A stretch of DNA of 64,000 nucleotides from Ornithodoros turicata (lineage: Eukaryota > Arthropoda > Arachnida > Ixodida > Argasidae), in NCBI RefSeq assembly GCF_037126465.1, contig NC_088206.1, forward strand, positions 8,903,187-8,967,186. Reading direction: 5' to 3'. Both the position numbers and the translations under genes were made by a program. Positions 29,751-41,900 of the stretch are shown here, one piece after another. Each line of letters begins with the position of its first letter. Positions within the stretch are counted from its first letter, which is position 1. The notes beneath the pieces were generated by a model, which saw nothing but the letters and a program-made list of their open reading frames with translations, did no database searches and was not told where the DNA came from.

Positions 29751-32700
29751 CATGAGAAATGCGATAGGCTGTTTGTTTCTGACAGGGACCTGCTCCCCTG
29801 TGTAAAAAGCAGATTGAGGCACATGAAGAGATGTATGAGTGCAGGGGATTAAGATGAGATCAGAAGTAAAATGCGAGAGAGCTAGTGTATACTTGACGTT
29901 GGCAACGTGTCCCTGAGTTTGTGGGAAGGACGAAAGAAAGACAAAAACACATTGAACGCGTCAGTGTGCCATATTCGGACGACCACATATAGCTGTTTGA
30001 GCTCAACGCATCCACCTTGACTTGCAATGCATTAGCACGACACAAACGTAAAGGTATCTTCCCCACACGTGTACATTTAGTGCGGCAGAGCACGCTTTAC
30101 AGGCAACTAGCATAACGGGCGCTCTCCGGACCATCACTTTCCCATGCTCGGGTCTCGACAACGCAGAGTATCCTAAGTGGAGGCAGCACAGTATCAGGAT
30201 TTAAAATATTTTATGCAGCTTTTGATGTTTGCTCTGTGGAACATGGATGTCGTAGATTCCAAACAAAACATTTTGTTTTATTCTTTGTTGCGAAGATCAA
30301 AACAGTTTTCTGTTGTCTTTATTTCTGTTCGAAACTTCTATGACATTCGGAAAGGTGTCATAGAGCCCTCATCAATCCATTAATCAAGAGCCATCAATCA
30401 ATATGAAGATGGGACTCATTCTCTATTTTTTATGTTATAAACTACGGGGAGTCTGTCAGTGAAATTTTGTATGAACATACCTCACAGCTGGACACAACAC
30501 AACAGTCATAAACACAAGACTGCTCCGGGCGAGAGAACGAGATGCGAGGGATATGCCAATACGGCCAACAGAACTACTCAAATCAATTACATCTCTTATC
30601 AATACTTCGAATTTTGCGTACGCAGATCGAAGTGCCGTATCGTGTTTGAGTTCAGAGACGAAACTCCAAAGTGCTCCAAGAAAAGACGTCCATCGCCATC
30701 GAGTTGTTTATTGATACAATCTGGTTGTTCTTTGTGCGTTTGTCTATCGCTGTAATGCAATTTCATTTCAACCGAGTCAGAATCTCAGTGCGTACATTAC
30801 CAAGTCAATACGCGGAAGGCTTGCATATCGTGACTGGGCTCCATATAAATCAGAGACATTGAGTCTATTGCAAAAAAAAAAAAAAAAGAAGAAGCAAGTA
30901 GTCTATTCGTCATATATCACATGCATACATAAGGAGATGAGAACGCACGGGTACGTCATCATCTATTTCGATTCGCTCGAAGGGTGATTCTTTGCTGTGC
31001 GGGAAATAAAGTTTTCACAACCCCGTCTTCGATTTTACACCATAGCCGTATCTGGTGTAAAGAATACATTAAAACCAGCCGTGTTGCTAGGTGGATACAG
31101 CATGCATTAATTGGTGCTAGCTACAGCGCTACGCTAAGGACTGGAAGGCAGTGTGTTCGCATCCTATCGCCCAGAGGTCTTAGGTTTCTCCGAAGCTTTT
31201 CGGCGGACGTTACAAGCGGATTGATTCCATGTTCGCGGTGGCAGCATGGAATAATATTAATAATGATACTACTAATGATAACTGTATCCGAAGCCCTATG
31301 TTTTTACTATAATGGCTTCCGATGGAAGTGTGGCTTATAAGGCCAAATATTATTACTCAATAACCCGAAATGTTAGCTAATACTGTTGTACTACCTATTT
31401 TTATAACTTTGGACAACTATATTCTCCATGTATCTATGAGTACAAGTTTTACAAACAAGCAAACAAAAAAGCTTCGCAAGTTAAAACACTTCTGGAACGC
31501 GGCGACTTCCCACCGACAATATGAGCAGCGGAAAATTTTACGACGCTGACATGCATTAACGTTGAAAGCGAGCGCATTTTTGGAAATGCTCTCACAATAT
31601 CTCGAAATTAAGACAGCGAAGAGGGACACCTCAGTAACTGAGCCGCCTAGCAATATACGGTACCTTTCACGGTAGCCCTAACGGTAGCGCCTACAAACTC
31701 CGTCGTCAGCGTCCCTCCCATGTCCAAGTAGAAGGTTTACACGGTACAATGCCTTTACATACCGAGTAGGAAGCAACTCAGGCACGTCCCATGACAAAGC
31801 AAAGGCATTTCACCCACAGAGTCCAGAGGGAGGAAAATGCGACTTGGATTGGATTGGATTGGATTGGATACCAGGAATACCGACTTAGGCGTGAAAGACC
31901 ATGGCCGTATCTATCATGGCGGCTTCCGAAGTCGGACGTTACTCATCACAAATCCTTCTCTTTCTCTCCACTTCTCTCTCTATCTCTCTCTCTCTCTCTC
32001 TCTCGATGCTCTCCTTCTAGTCTCTCCCCTTATGATATATCTATGCATAGTTTGAACTGATTGACGCTATTGTGGCTAATTTTCCTGCCTATACTTTTCA
32101 CCTTGCAACAGAACAGTCTACAAATTTATCTTTATGGCTGCGGTCCAAAATATACGAGTCCCCCGTGGTGCTACTAAAGGGAGGGAATAATGCAATAGCG
32201 TCATAGTAGCTCAACCATTAGGTTGAGCTTGACGGACGGTAACGGCGTCGTTAGTTTCGATTAAGGCCGTCTTAGTTGTAAAGCGCGACGGGCATGTTGG
32301 ATATTTCACCGCGAATTGCACTGTATCCGCTATCGTTCGTTTACCGAGGCGTGGTCTTCGTTTTTGAACTGACACAGTGCATTCGGATTTCTTAAGCAGC
32401 TTAAACTTTTTATGTAATCTGCGTTTCAGCTACTTTACGAACATAGGTACGCGTCCCGCGTGGTACAGAATGTCAATGTACAGAGCATCATTTACAGAAT
32501 TTTTATAATAAAACTATGCGAGCTACCTCGATGGCGGTTTTCGCGGACGGGTTATGCAGGTCATGGAGACATCCTGTTGGGAAGCCTACGTAGTTACCCG
32601 GCGGCTAAATACATAAAATTCATTAATTAACTTATTCATTAGATGTTTTCGGTGAAGTGTGAGATCGCAGAATCCGAGCCAGCTATTATTTAAATTCGTC

Positions 32701-33647
32701 CTCCTTTTGAAATATCCTGGAACGAGCACATATAACTCGTTAAATTTTGCTATCCAAATGAACCGAAACCGAAACAACGTACTTCACGAGCGCAAAAAGA
32801 GTGACGTGCGTTTGCGTCGGAGGGTCACGTGTTCTGTAGCGATGGAGCTGATTGGATTAAACGCTGAACTAATGGCCAGATAGCCTTGTGGCCCAGATAA
32901 GCTGCAAGTCCCTTGTTGTTTCTGCGCTCGAGAAGTGCGTAGTTCTGGTTTCGGCTCATTTGCATATCAAAATTCGACGACCTTCCGTTCATAAACATGT
33001 CACGTCACGAGAAGACCGGTTCGAGGTTATATTTTGCTGTGGTGGGAAAGGAGCGGGAGAAACGGGTCGGCTCATAAGCTCATAGAGCTGATAGTGCCCA
33101 CCAACATGCTTTGCGCGACATTTTTTACGTAGTCAATGACGTAGGGGCTCAGGATCTGAGCTCCTAAGATAATTACGTCATTAGGTCGATAATTAGGTCG
33201 TTCAGGAGTTGCATGCGCTTTCCCTCAGGATGTCAGCCTGGCCGAATCCTGCAGAAATGGCATCGGTGCTGCTCTCATACATAACAATAATAAAAATCTA
33301 TATAAAAAAGCGCCCTCTATAATTATACATGTACGTATGATGTAGAGTCAACCCTGGATATATGAACCCTCAATTTATGAATTTCCTCGTTTTATGAACG
33401 GTGCCCTCAGGGACGGGGCACCTCCCTTTCCTCATTCCAAGCCTCGATTCATGAATGATTTCTCCAAGAACGTTAACCGTTCATAAATTAAGTGTTAGCT
33501 TACATACGTAAACACGACAAATCCATTACGTACACACGATGTACGGCAGACTACGTGCTTTTATTACACGAGCACCCGATAGCCCAATAAATAAACTTTC
33601 GCGCAGCTTAAAGGAGCAAATTAACATTGCAGGAAACCATGCATCGT
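29751..33647. other. Intronic stretch with simple repeats only
   Basis: No gene or bounded element is recognised in 3.9 kb. Visible items are a GGATT pentanucleotide run at 31846-31869, a CT microsatellite at about 31975-32004, and a poly-A run near 30871. A possible worn tRNA-like (SINE) segment at 31130-31215 contains GTGTTCGCATCCT. At 33360-33490 TTCATAAATT-type words occur in both orientations, possibly an eroded TIR element. Confidence 0.35.
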
Positions 33648-33726
33648 TCATCAAGCGTCCTTATGACCTTTGTTGCCGATGCGCCATTCAAACTCCAATC
33701 ATCATCATCATCGTCATCAAGCGTCC
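33648..33726 (+). mobile_element. 53-bp LINE-tail insertion with 13-bp duplication
   Basis: The insert (33661-33713) reads TTATGACCTTTGTTGCCGAT, GCGCCATTCAAACTCC and a CATCATCATC tail. It is flanked by identical TCATCAAGCGTCC at 33648-33660 and 33714-33726. Its first 25 bases match the 3' terminus of the LINE at 18240-18690. This is an extreme 5' truncation from target-primed reverse transcription. Confidence 0.8.
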
Positions 33727-36375
33727 ATCAGGAGCCACTATGCGCAGTATTTTTGCTGCCCATGTCCCTGCGAAATAGACCTCTCCCTGTTTGTAAACAA
33801 ATGACGTCATAGTGTTCGACAGCGCCACCAATTTGGTAGACTTGAACTACGCTCGAAGCTAGGGGCGAACAAGTTCGCTCCCGAAAGCCACGGTCTTGAG
33901 GGGATTACGATGCTTCTTGAAGGGACGTGAGAGAGGGGAGAGAGGTGTCTAGAAGGTGAACGCGGACTGTGGACCGTGTCCCCTCACTAAAAAAAAAAAT
34001 TACTTCTAACGAATCATTTAGTAAACTTTAATTTAGAGATGCTGCCTTGGCGGCACTTGTGAAATTTGTTCAGAGCTGTGGGATGGACACAACCTTTTAG
34101 GATTCTCTGTGCATGATCTTGGGATAGTTGTGAATAGTGGATAATTGTGAATAGTGGACTTCTAGTGAACATGTGAATATTGAATAGCGAACTTGTGAGT
34201 AGAGCACATGAGAAGTATTTTTGGGGGTGGGGGTGAGAATTTGTTACAAGTAGCAGAACAAGTCGGGAGACGAGTTCAATTTCTCCGTTTAGTTTTTTTC
34301 TTTACAAACAAACAAACAAACAATTTGTATCCCTACGAGAGGACTCTGTTTTCATAAGGATTTCCACATTTTCCCCTAATCATTTTATTCTATTCAGTAA
34401 ATTTACACGATGTACGTACTGGTCTCTCGGTTGTGCATGCACCTGACGCTGTTTATACCCGTAGTTGCTAAAGAATATTTTTCAGTTAGAACTTTCCCCC
34501 CCACACACACAAAAAAAAAAAAATAAGAAGAAAAAGAAACACTCTGTCTTCAAAATCTTGCCCAGAAATTCAGCTACGTTAAAGAATTATAGGACACACG
34601 CGAATCGTTTGCGTCAATCAAAAGGCGCACCTGTGTCATCCATCATTGTATCCAAAAGTAAGAAGATAAATACCTCCGCGTAATTCTCTCCGCTCTTCTC
34701 ATTCTTCTGAATTAATGAGTTCTCTTCCGGAGGCGTTGCTAAGCAAATACGTTGCCGTGGCACTCATCATGGAACTTCTACACAATTCGCGTGCACAAGT
34801 TTCTCCTTTACGGAATAAGCTGAATTTCGCGCTCCGAGTTCGAAACATCATTGAACAATAACTAGTGTCCGTTAAAACTGTTTTGATTCGCTCTGTGAGC
34901 TTTCTAGGCCGTGTTTTCGATGGAAGGAATGATACAGAATGTCTCAGCCGACGCGCGCGTCAAGATTTACAATAAGACGGAGCCCTTGAGAATGAAACCA
35001 TCGGAATGTCGTTAGTGGTCCTCTGTCGTTGTCGCCAGCATTTATGGTTGTGATTAACTAATTGTATTATTTGAGGTTATTGACGAAATTAATTGCATAA
35101 TTGATTATATTAATTAATTGACATTTAAGACAAAGCTTTCGAGCATGCCTCTAACGTGGATGATTGTGGAATTTTAAAGGGACTACAGCAACGTTTTAGG
35201 ACGGTAGTGCGTCACTCAGCCTACTACCTCATATGCATGATTATCGCAATATGACTGCGAAACTATGAACGTGCACTACAAAATAGGCGATGTCAAGTTG
35301 CGGGTGGTGATTAAATCAAAGGGTGATGTTAAACGGTTGGAGCAACTTATTTATTTACCCATGATAAAAAATAACTTAAATACGCTATTAAGTAGTAAAC
35401 CTAGGACACAATTCGATAACTAGGTGGCAGTGAAGTGAGGTAACAAGGTCGCTAAACAGGGAGCACCAATAGAGCAGTCCTCAAGGTGCCGTTCATCCTT
35501 GCTCCGTCTGTTTACTAGCACGTCAACAGTTACCTTTCTTCTTCAAGGTTCGTAACGCAGTCGACCACCACGTGATCATTTTTTCCTCACGCACAAATAG
35601 AGAGCAGACCCAAAGACACAACTTCATCCAAAAGGCGCAACGCCGAGTGGCGATGGTTCAGTCTATTTTCTTCTGACAAGATATTGAATGAAGAGCAAAC
35701 TTCAAAAGAACGACGTCATTACCATAGTACTGGATAATACAAATGACAGAACGAGAGATGCATTCGTTAGAGCGTGCCTGTCTCACCAGTTGCCTTTGAT
35801 GGTGGTGGCGACGGCGGCGGTATCTTGTCTTAGTCTAAATGTCTAAATGAGTAATTTGCAATTCATATCTTAACCGTCAAATAAAGTGAGCCATACAAAG
35901 AGCATAAAAACGAAACGTCTTGCGGAGAGACGTAATATCTGTCTGGCGTACTTCATTAAAACAGGGCATGGAACTGGCAGCTTTATTAAAGTCGTGTCTG
36001 TGCGTCAACCTTTCGTTTATTTATTTTTTTTTTGTTCCCGGGTCCTAGTGTATCATAGTCAACCGTAGCAAAACAGCATTTGAAAACAGTAAGCGACGTC
36101 TGTTCCCGTCAATATAACGTCTCTGCTCTGTCCCCGATGGGGTGTGCTCTGTTTTACACACGCTTTTCTTTATCGCGTGAGAACGAGCATCTTGTCATGT
36201 GGAGAATACAGACGTAATATTTCCGGAGATTATTAACGGAGTAAAAAGAAACCTGTTGCGCACATCTTTTTTTGTTGTTTTTAAAAGAACTGCGAATTTT
36301 CCTGGAGTTTGAGGTGACATTGAAGAATAGAAACGGAACGGAGTGACATTATGTACTCTAAGAGAAAAAAAAAGG
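33727..36375. other. Intronic stretch, no gene recognised
   Basis: No protein domain or bounded mobile element was found apart from the short repeat at 34250-34323. Homopolymer A/T tracts occur near 33990, 34510 and 36025. Confidence 0.35.
34250..34323 (-). repeat. Dispersed repeat, inverted partner of 17806-17882
   Basis: Reads on the minus strand as GTTT repeats, GTAAAGAAAAAAACTAAACG, then AACTCGTCTCCCGACTTGTT, the same order as at 17806. Confidence 0.65.
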
Positions 36376-36407
36376 AGTAACGCGGGGCGTAATTGCCCCG
36401 CGTTACT
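36376..36407. repeat. Perfect 13-bp hairpin, AGTAACGCGGGGC
   Basis: AGTAACGCGGGGC (36376-36388) and GCCCCGCGTTACT (36395-36407) are exact complements around a six-base loop. It follows CTCTAAGAGAAAAAAAAAGG, the same opening as the MITE at 57520 (CTCTAAGAAAAAAA, then GAGTAA), so it is probably a shortened relative of that family. Confidence 0.6.
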
Positions 36408-36489
36408 TGCAGTTTCGCGGTTGCACCAATCCGGACAATTCTTACGTGCAATAAAGCGGACATGCAGAGCCACCTATGAGTAAAGTTTC

Positions 36490-37135
36490 AAGCGCATGCA
36501 TGGAGCAACGCGTCTCTGAGACAGGCGGCGTCGAGCAAAAAATGTCGCATCTTGCCCCGTGTCTCATCTTGCCAAAACCTTACCAATGCCTTCCTTAAAT
36601 CCATTGACCCACTAATGACATATGATGTGCTGGCCACATCCCACGCATCGAGGAATCGTTGCTTCATCGGCTGCGGCTGAATGTGGCACGAACTCCACTC
36701 CTCTTTAAGATGAGTCAGCACCCATCACCTCTTTGCCCCACGTGTCAGGTAGAAGCTGACGCGGCACACACACTCCTTGCCTGCCAGCGGTACGAAGATC
36801 CCCGGTCGAGTCTCCGGCGCCGTCGCGCTCATCTAGGCTACCGAGAGCTCTCCCTCGCGGTGCTACTTGGCCCAACTCAGCACGCTGAAGTCACGTCTGC
36901 GCTGACACGATTCCTTCGGGAATCTAAACCCCTGGGCACTCCCTGATACGTCCTATATGACTGTCTGTACAACGATTAGCGAAGGAGCTGTTTTTTTTCG
37001 TATTTTTTTCATAATTTTCTGTGTCTCTGCTGCTTTTATCTTCTTTCGTTTGTTTGTTAGCTTTTGGGAATAGCAAGCCTACATCATGGCTAACCTTTCC
37101 CTTCTCTTTTTTTTTCTTTGCATTAAACGTATCGA
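36490..37135 (+). mobile_element. RNase H-type LINE 3' end relic (Cys/His tail)
   Basis: The readable C-terminus is LLHRLRLNVARTPLLF, CPTCQVEADAAHTLLACQRY and FLRESKPLGTP, ending in a stop at 36944-36946. The C-x2-C...H...C tail is typical of these polyproteins. The pyrimidine-rich UTR contains GAATAGCAAGCCTACATCAT (about 37067) and ends near 37135. The similar UTR word at 14740 suggests the same LINE family as the relic at 13940. Confidence 0.82.
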
Positions 37136-37844
37136 AAAGTAAACTTCGTGGACAATGTTCACGACGGGGGATTTAACATTTCTCATTCAGCTGCACTGAC
37201 TCGAAGCGCTGCGTTACTCTGAGCCGGTACCACTCGGCGAAGAAACGCTTTCTCATGCATCGGTGGAAGCCTCACATGAGATTCTCACATGGTTAAATGT
37301 TTCCAAGCGTTGTCTCGTCGACGAAAAACTTTGCGATATTTCGCAACACCCACGCAAAAAAAAAAAAAAAAAAAAAGTGCAAAAGAAAGAAAAGAAAAAA
37401 AAAAACATGGAAGTTCCATCCGGAAATTACGATGGCAATCATTCCTTGCTTTGTAGTGAGGTATACGTTGTTGCGTTCGGTAACCGAAACTGGCAGTGCA
37501 CAACGAGATAATGACATTAAAGAAATTCCGGCCAGAAATTTTGTTGTACTTTTCTGCTTTGAGCCCAACGAAACAATATAAGAGTGAAACATGGTTTTCT
37601 TTTCTTAATTTGTCACTGTTTTTTTTTTCTTCCTTTTTTTCCCTCGAGCGTTTACATTTCTAAACTGTTCGCGGCAAAAATGTTCTCGGAGAACATGGAA
37701 GAAACGTACAGAAAGGAAGGGAGCATTGAAACACCAATAAATGACTGTGCTAAGGCCCTGGTGAGAGCAGCAGTGAGTGTAGCAGCGTGCCGTCTAAGTT
37801 TTATTCTGCCTGTTAAGTCGAACAGATAAAAGCTCTCTTAGACC
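37136..37844. other. No gene recognised (intronic)
   Basis: Contains poly-A at 37356-37376 and poly-T at 37618-37640. Nothing else is recognisable. Confidence 0.35.
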
Positions 37845-38115
37845 AGCGGCAGGGCCAAGCGGGTAAAAGCATATACGCTCGTTAGTGGTAACCAAGGTCG
37901 CGCTGAGCTTGTGGGTTCGAATCCTAATCACCATCTGTGCTGTCTGAGGTTTTCTCCGCAGATTTTCCAGACGAATGTCGGCACAGTTCCGCCTGAAGTC
38001 GGCCCAGTACGCATACTTAACCCCCATACCTCCCACTTCATTGTGCTGTCCTCTCTGCATCTTTCCACATCTGTACGTCGCTGATAGCCACAGTTGCGTC
38101 GCGGCGCTAAAACAA
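37845..38115 (+). mobile_element. tRNA-derived SINE, most complete copy
   Basis: The head resembles a tRNA gene: GGGCCAAGCGGGTAAAAGC (A-box-like) is followed by GTGGGTTCGAATCCTAATC (B box GGTTCGAATCC). The body continues with TGTGCTGTCTGAGG, AGACGAATGTCGGCACAGTT, GAAGTCGGCCCAGTACGCAT, CTGATAGCCACAGTTGCGTC and GCGGCGCTAA at the 3' end. The layout matches RNA polymerase III-driven SINEs such as those described in ticks. Reverse-oriented fragments lie at 12538, 19283, 46228 and 53880. Non-coding. Confidence 0.8.
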
Positions 38116-38123
38116 CAACTTTG

Positions 38124-38568
38124 TTATGGCGAATTCGGGTGGTCATTTCATGGCAACACGGCAACGCGCTCGGAAATTGGTAGGTCGGAGTTCGCGCTGG
38201 ATCACGTGACCGTTGCCACCCCAAACATGGGTGCCAGGAATCTAGCTGTTTTAGTCGCTCGGATCACGCTAGGGGCGTCGCGGTCGCTCGTCTTAAGGTT
38301 CCGTCGTCTGCTAACCCACCTGAATTTCGACGTGCGGGCCAGTGAGAGCCCTCGCCACCCTCGCGCTGCGGATGTGACGACACCGGATATAAGTTGGACA
38401 ATCAGCTGCCCGGTCGCCTCGAGGCCGGGCGGAAAAAGTGCTACCTGGTAAATTCCTGGCGCTCGGAAAGCGCCACGCGAACATGCGAGATCTGGCAACA
38501 CTGGCGAGAACAGGCTGAATCTGGCAAAGAAGTTGCCACGAAATAATGACCGTCCGAATTCGCCATTA
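38124..38568. mobile_element. Harbinger-like non-autonomous element, TTA duplication
   Basis: The element (38127-38565, 439 bases) starts TGGCGAATTCGGGTGGTCAT and ends with the complement of TGGCGAATTCGGACGGTCAT. TTA flanks both sides (38124-38126 and 38566-38568). A 3-bp TWA duplication and short inverted ends suggest PIF/Harbinger. The interior is GC-rich, with no transposase. It begins 11 bases after the SINE. Confidence 0.72.
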
Positions 38569-38631
38569 GTATAGGTGGCGTGCGGTCGCACCGACCTGCA
38601 GCGCCCCGTGTCGCAACAGCAGCCGTGCTAT

Positions 38632-39496
38632 GAGGTAATCAGTGCCGTGTATTAAAAGGGTGTCAGGCCATTAATGAGACCTGCATATACCTGAGGCTCC
38701 ACGCACTTTTTGAGGTATATAGCCAATCAGAGGTCGAAATATAGTTCCCTATATAGTATTGCAGGCCATCCAGTACTTATATCTCACCCTTATTTACTGA
38801 TGGGTGGCACCATTTTGGAGCAACTCGATTGATTTGGATTGAAACGGATATCATTGGTGACAGACCAAAACGACGGATTTTGTGCCCACTTTTATCAACG
38901 CCATCTGTATGGAGAGAGGCATGTTGGGAGGGCTCAGAATTGCAGAAATGGTTGCTGGCAGAAGTCATTGCCCAGGAGAGCGTTAGAACCGATTCTTCAT
39001 AGCACGCGGCTGCCTGTATGCCTTTTAACTTTTAAATCACGTAACGTAAGTAGATTGAATCGAAAATGCGCAAAGATGTATGTATAAATAAAATTCAATG
39101 ATATAAAGCAAAATCTTACGCATCAGGGGCGTTTTTCTTGCTTTTTTTCTTGGGATAGCTGTCTTCGCTAGGCCTAACGGTAGCGACGGAACGTCTCATT
39201 TTCGCGTAAGTAATGATGGCGGAGCGGAAGTTGAAGCTGGTTTTGCAAATGCGTAGATGAGGATATATACTCACAGCATGAAATTAAAGTAGTATGCGAA
39301 AACTTTTTGTCACGAAATCTCCGCTTTGCCATTTCAAGCACCATCCTCCATCTTGGAGCAATTTCTGTGTCATGGCGGCCCTCATGAAAAACGGCAACCA
39401 ATGAAAGGCGCCCAAGTATGATTGACAGGTCGAGCCTCTTTTTTAGGCTCCTCCTAATGGCCAGACTCCCTTTTAATACACGGCACTGGAGGTAAC
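38632..39496. mobile_element. hAT-type non-autonomous element, 8-bp duplication
   Basis: The element (38640-39488, 849 bases) starts CAGTGCCGTGTATTAAAAGG and ends with the complement of CAGTGCCGTGTATTAAAAGG. Flanks are GAGGTAAT (38632-38639) and GAGGTAAC (39489-39496), an 8-bp duplication with one difference. The interior is unique sequence without a transposase domain, so it is a non-autonomous derivative. Confidence 0.8.
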
Positions 39497-40610
39497 ACTA
39501 CACCTGTTGAAGAATTACCCTGGCGGAAAAATGACGAAGTTCCCTTAACGATAAGATAACGCACCCATTTTCCTCCTTATTACGTTCATTATTCGGCAAG
39601 GATGCAGTCATGACCGTCTCATGTCAAGACTTATGAGGTATGACCCTACACTCATGACCATAACCCTCTCCGTCTGAATCCTAACAAGACAATTTCTCTA
39701 AGTGACTTCTCGTTGGTGAATGCGGTTGATCACGCGCGTCTGGCATGTGCTACGTACTCTAAAATTTAGAGAAATTGATTATATAATTCGGCTCGACAAC
39801 GCTCGGTGATAAATATGCGCTCAGAAGGTGTTCGGATCTTTATCGATCACTTTACAGCACCGTGTTTCCGAATTGATTATATTAAATCCACTAGGACTTA
39901 GGGCACAGACGCGTGGTGTGTGCTCTCCGAATAGCAATATGAGAGGCGTAATGACGTGTAGCAGTTAATGACAAATAACTGAGCTGCTGTAACCAAATCT
40001 ATTTAGAGTAATTAATTACTACAACTTTCAAAAATGAGTCTCTGTGTACGAGCAAATGAGGAAGTGTAATTCAATTACATTTTACCTGAATGGATGTATA
40101 CCTTAGTCAGACAGCATTTCAAATGTCAAGTGCGAGAAATGGCCTTCGGCCTCTGAAATGACCTTTGTTCGGGGGCGCATGCGCCCTCAACTCCTCAACT
40201 GACTGCCCTCACCGGCTCCCTTTTTCGGTTTCGTTTTCCCTGTCTGCTGTGGAAATTTGAAGTTGGTCTGCGCGCCACAAATCAAGATGCAGAAGCCATA
40301 TGCACTTCTCTAAATAGGATCTAAATACGTTTACACAGTTTCACTCCATTATCCGCATTTTATAGGTTTTCCTACATTCAGCTGCGAAGGTAGCGAGGGT
40401 ACAATGGCATAACACTGTTGTCGAGATTACTCCTTTCTGCTCCTCAAATGTCGTTGGGGGCCTCCTTTCGCGTTGATGGTCATTTCTTAGGAAGGTCCTT
40501 TGAGCTGCCGTCTGACACGGCTGTCAGAGGTCATTTTTTGCGAATGAAAATTCCCCGAAGTCCTTCGAGCATGCCGTCTGACAGGGGTAGTACTCGAGAA
40601 ACAGCCACCT
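39497..40610. other. No gene recognised (intronic)
   Basis: No protein motif or repeat boundary was seen. Confidence 0.35.
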
Positions 40611-40738
40611 TGACGAATTCTGCTACTCCCACAAATATCCCCTAAATGAAAGGAAAAAGGAAAAAAGAAAAGATAAAACTAGAAAAATAGAAAAAACATC
40701 ACCCCTCCCGGTCACCGATCTGTACGTGCACATGCGTA
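40611..40738 (+). repeat. Dispersed repeat, second copy of 6413-6550
   Basis: ATTCTGCTACTCCCA, the purine-rich AAAAGAAAAGATAAAAC block and CCGGTCACCGA are in the same order as at 6413-6550. Confidence 0.6.
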
Positions 40739-40845
40739 GCTACATCTCCTTTTACGGCGGCTTATGCGAGTTTCTTTTAAATTTCTGTGCGCACTGTCAT
40801 CTCTCTGTCTGGCAATATGGCCTCATCTTCCATCGTAGTCATTAT

Positions 40846-41132
40846 AGGGTTTATTCACATGACGTCATCCGCAGCAGCCCGCCACTGTCGCCAGCAGGCA
40901 GATGCGCTGCATTCGCCGCCATGTCCCATCCAAGCCGTTAGCCATATCGTACTCTTCGTATATTGGGTGTTTCAAAGTGATTGTGCTGTGTGATTTGCAG
41001 CATATCCAAGCAATTTCCATGTTTCCGACGTTAATGGTCATCAAAAAAGCATACGGAAGCGAACTAAGGCGGGAACATAACTTCGAGAGACCTACAGTGT
41101 GACAGCGAAGTGACGGCAGTTAATAAACCCTA
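40846..41132. mobile_element. Possible MITE, AGGGTTTATT ends
   Basis: ATAGGGTTTATTCACATGAC at the left mirrors the right end read on the other strand, ATAGGGTTTATTAACTGCCG. The left end contains a palindromic TGACGTCA. A target duplication cannot be assigned with confidence, and there is no coding capacity. Confidence 0.5.
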
Positions 41133-41450
41133 TTGGACCACATTCTCATCAATCGTAAACATTCTATAGACTGCGTTGGATTAACTTTGTAATCCAGAAT
41201 GTACGCCTATGTGTATCTTTGGCTGCGACAATCTAGACAACCTGCGCAAAATCTGCAAGCATAACGGTACCAGAGCTTTCCGTTTCTCTACGTTGATAAT
41301 CGTAAGAGCGTCCACGGCTTCAACGGCCGCTTTGTATGTGCGGTAGGCCTTCATTTCAGTTTTGCGAACGTATCGTCTCTCTCAACCTAGGTAACCTTCG
41401 AAACCTCCGCTAAACTTTGCCAGAGGAAACATTTCCTTGATAAATGGGTC

Positions 41451-41900
41451 TTAAAGGAGCACAGAATCGCTTCAATGACGACAATTTTTGCAAACCAAGC
41501 CGTTATCCTCACGCTAAAACGCACCATGCGAAGTGATTCACTCGACAGATGCATACATAGCGCGGAATTCGTTTCTGAAAATCGCGACCGCGCGCAGCGG
41601 TGGCAATGCCCGCAACTAGCCGCCAGAGTCGCTTTGACGTCATCGCGGTACAACCCGCTAACTGGTTTGCTTGCTCGGAGAAGCGTCGTCTGCTACAGAG
41701 AGAGAGAAATGGGATTAGAAACGAAAAAGAAACAAACAAGCAAAAGAAAGTGCGAAAAGCGCCGGCCCCGATTGGAGCACGGTCTCTCTTGTAACCGTGA
41801 TGACGTCACAATCCTCCTCGTCCTCGTTTCGGCCTGCACAGCGAGTCGAGCGGGGACGCGCGCGTCGACGATCGGGGGCGTTTTATTCCAAGAAAAATAC
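41451..41900 (+). mobile_element. Fragment of the TTAAAGGAG-type element
   Basis: TTAAAGGAGCACAGAATCGC, then CACCATGCGAAGTGATTCAC and TGATGACGTCACAATCCTCC, follow the order seen in the elements at 20901 and 57151. No right terminus was found, so the end coordinate is approximate. Confidence 0.4.

Noticed and set aside
33350..33495. pogo/Tigger-like terminal inverted repeat
   Set aside because: TTCATAAATT-type words occur in both orientations, but no clear ends or target duplication could be defined.
37890..37930. tRNA gene suggested by GGTTCGAATCC
   Set aside because: No acceptor stem or anticodon arm can be closed, and the downstream body repeats elsewhere; it is the head of a SINE.
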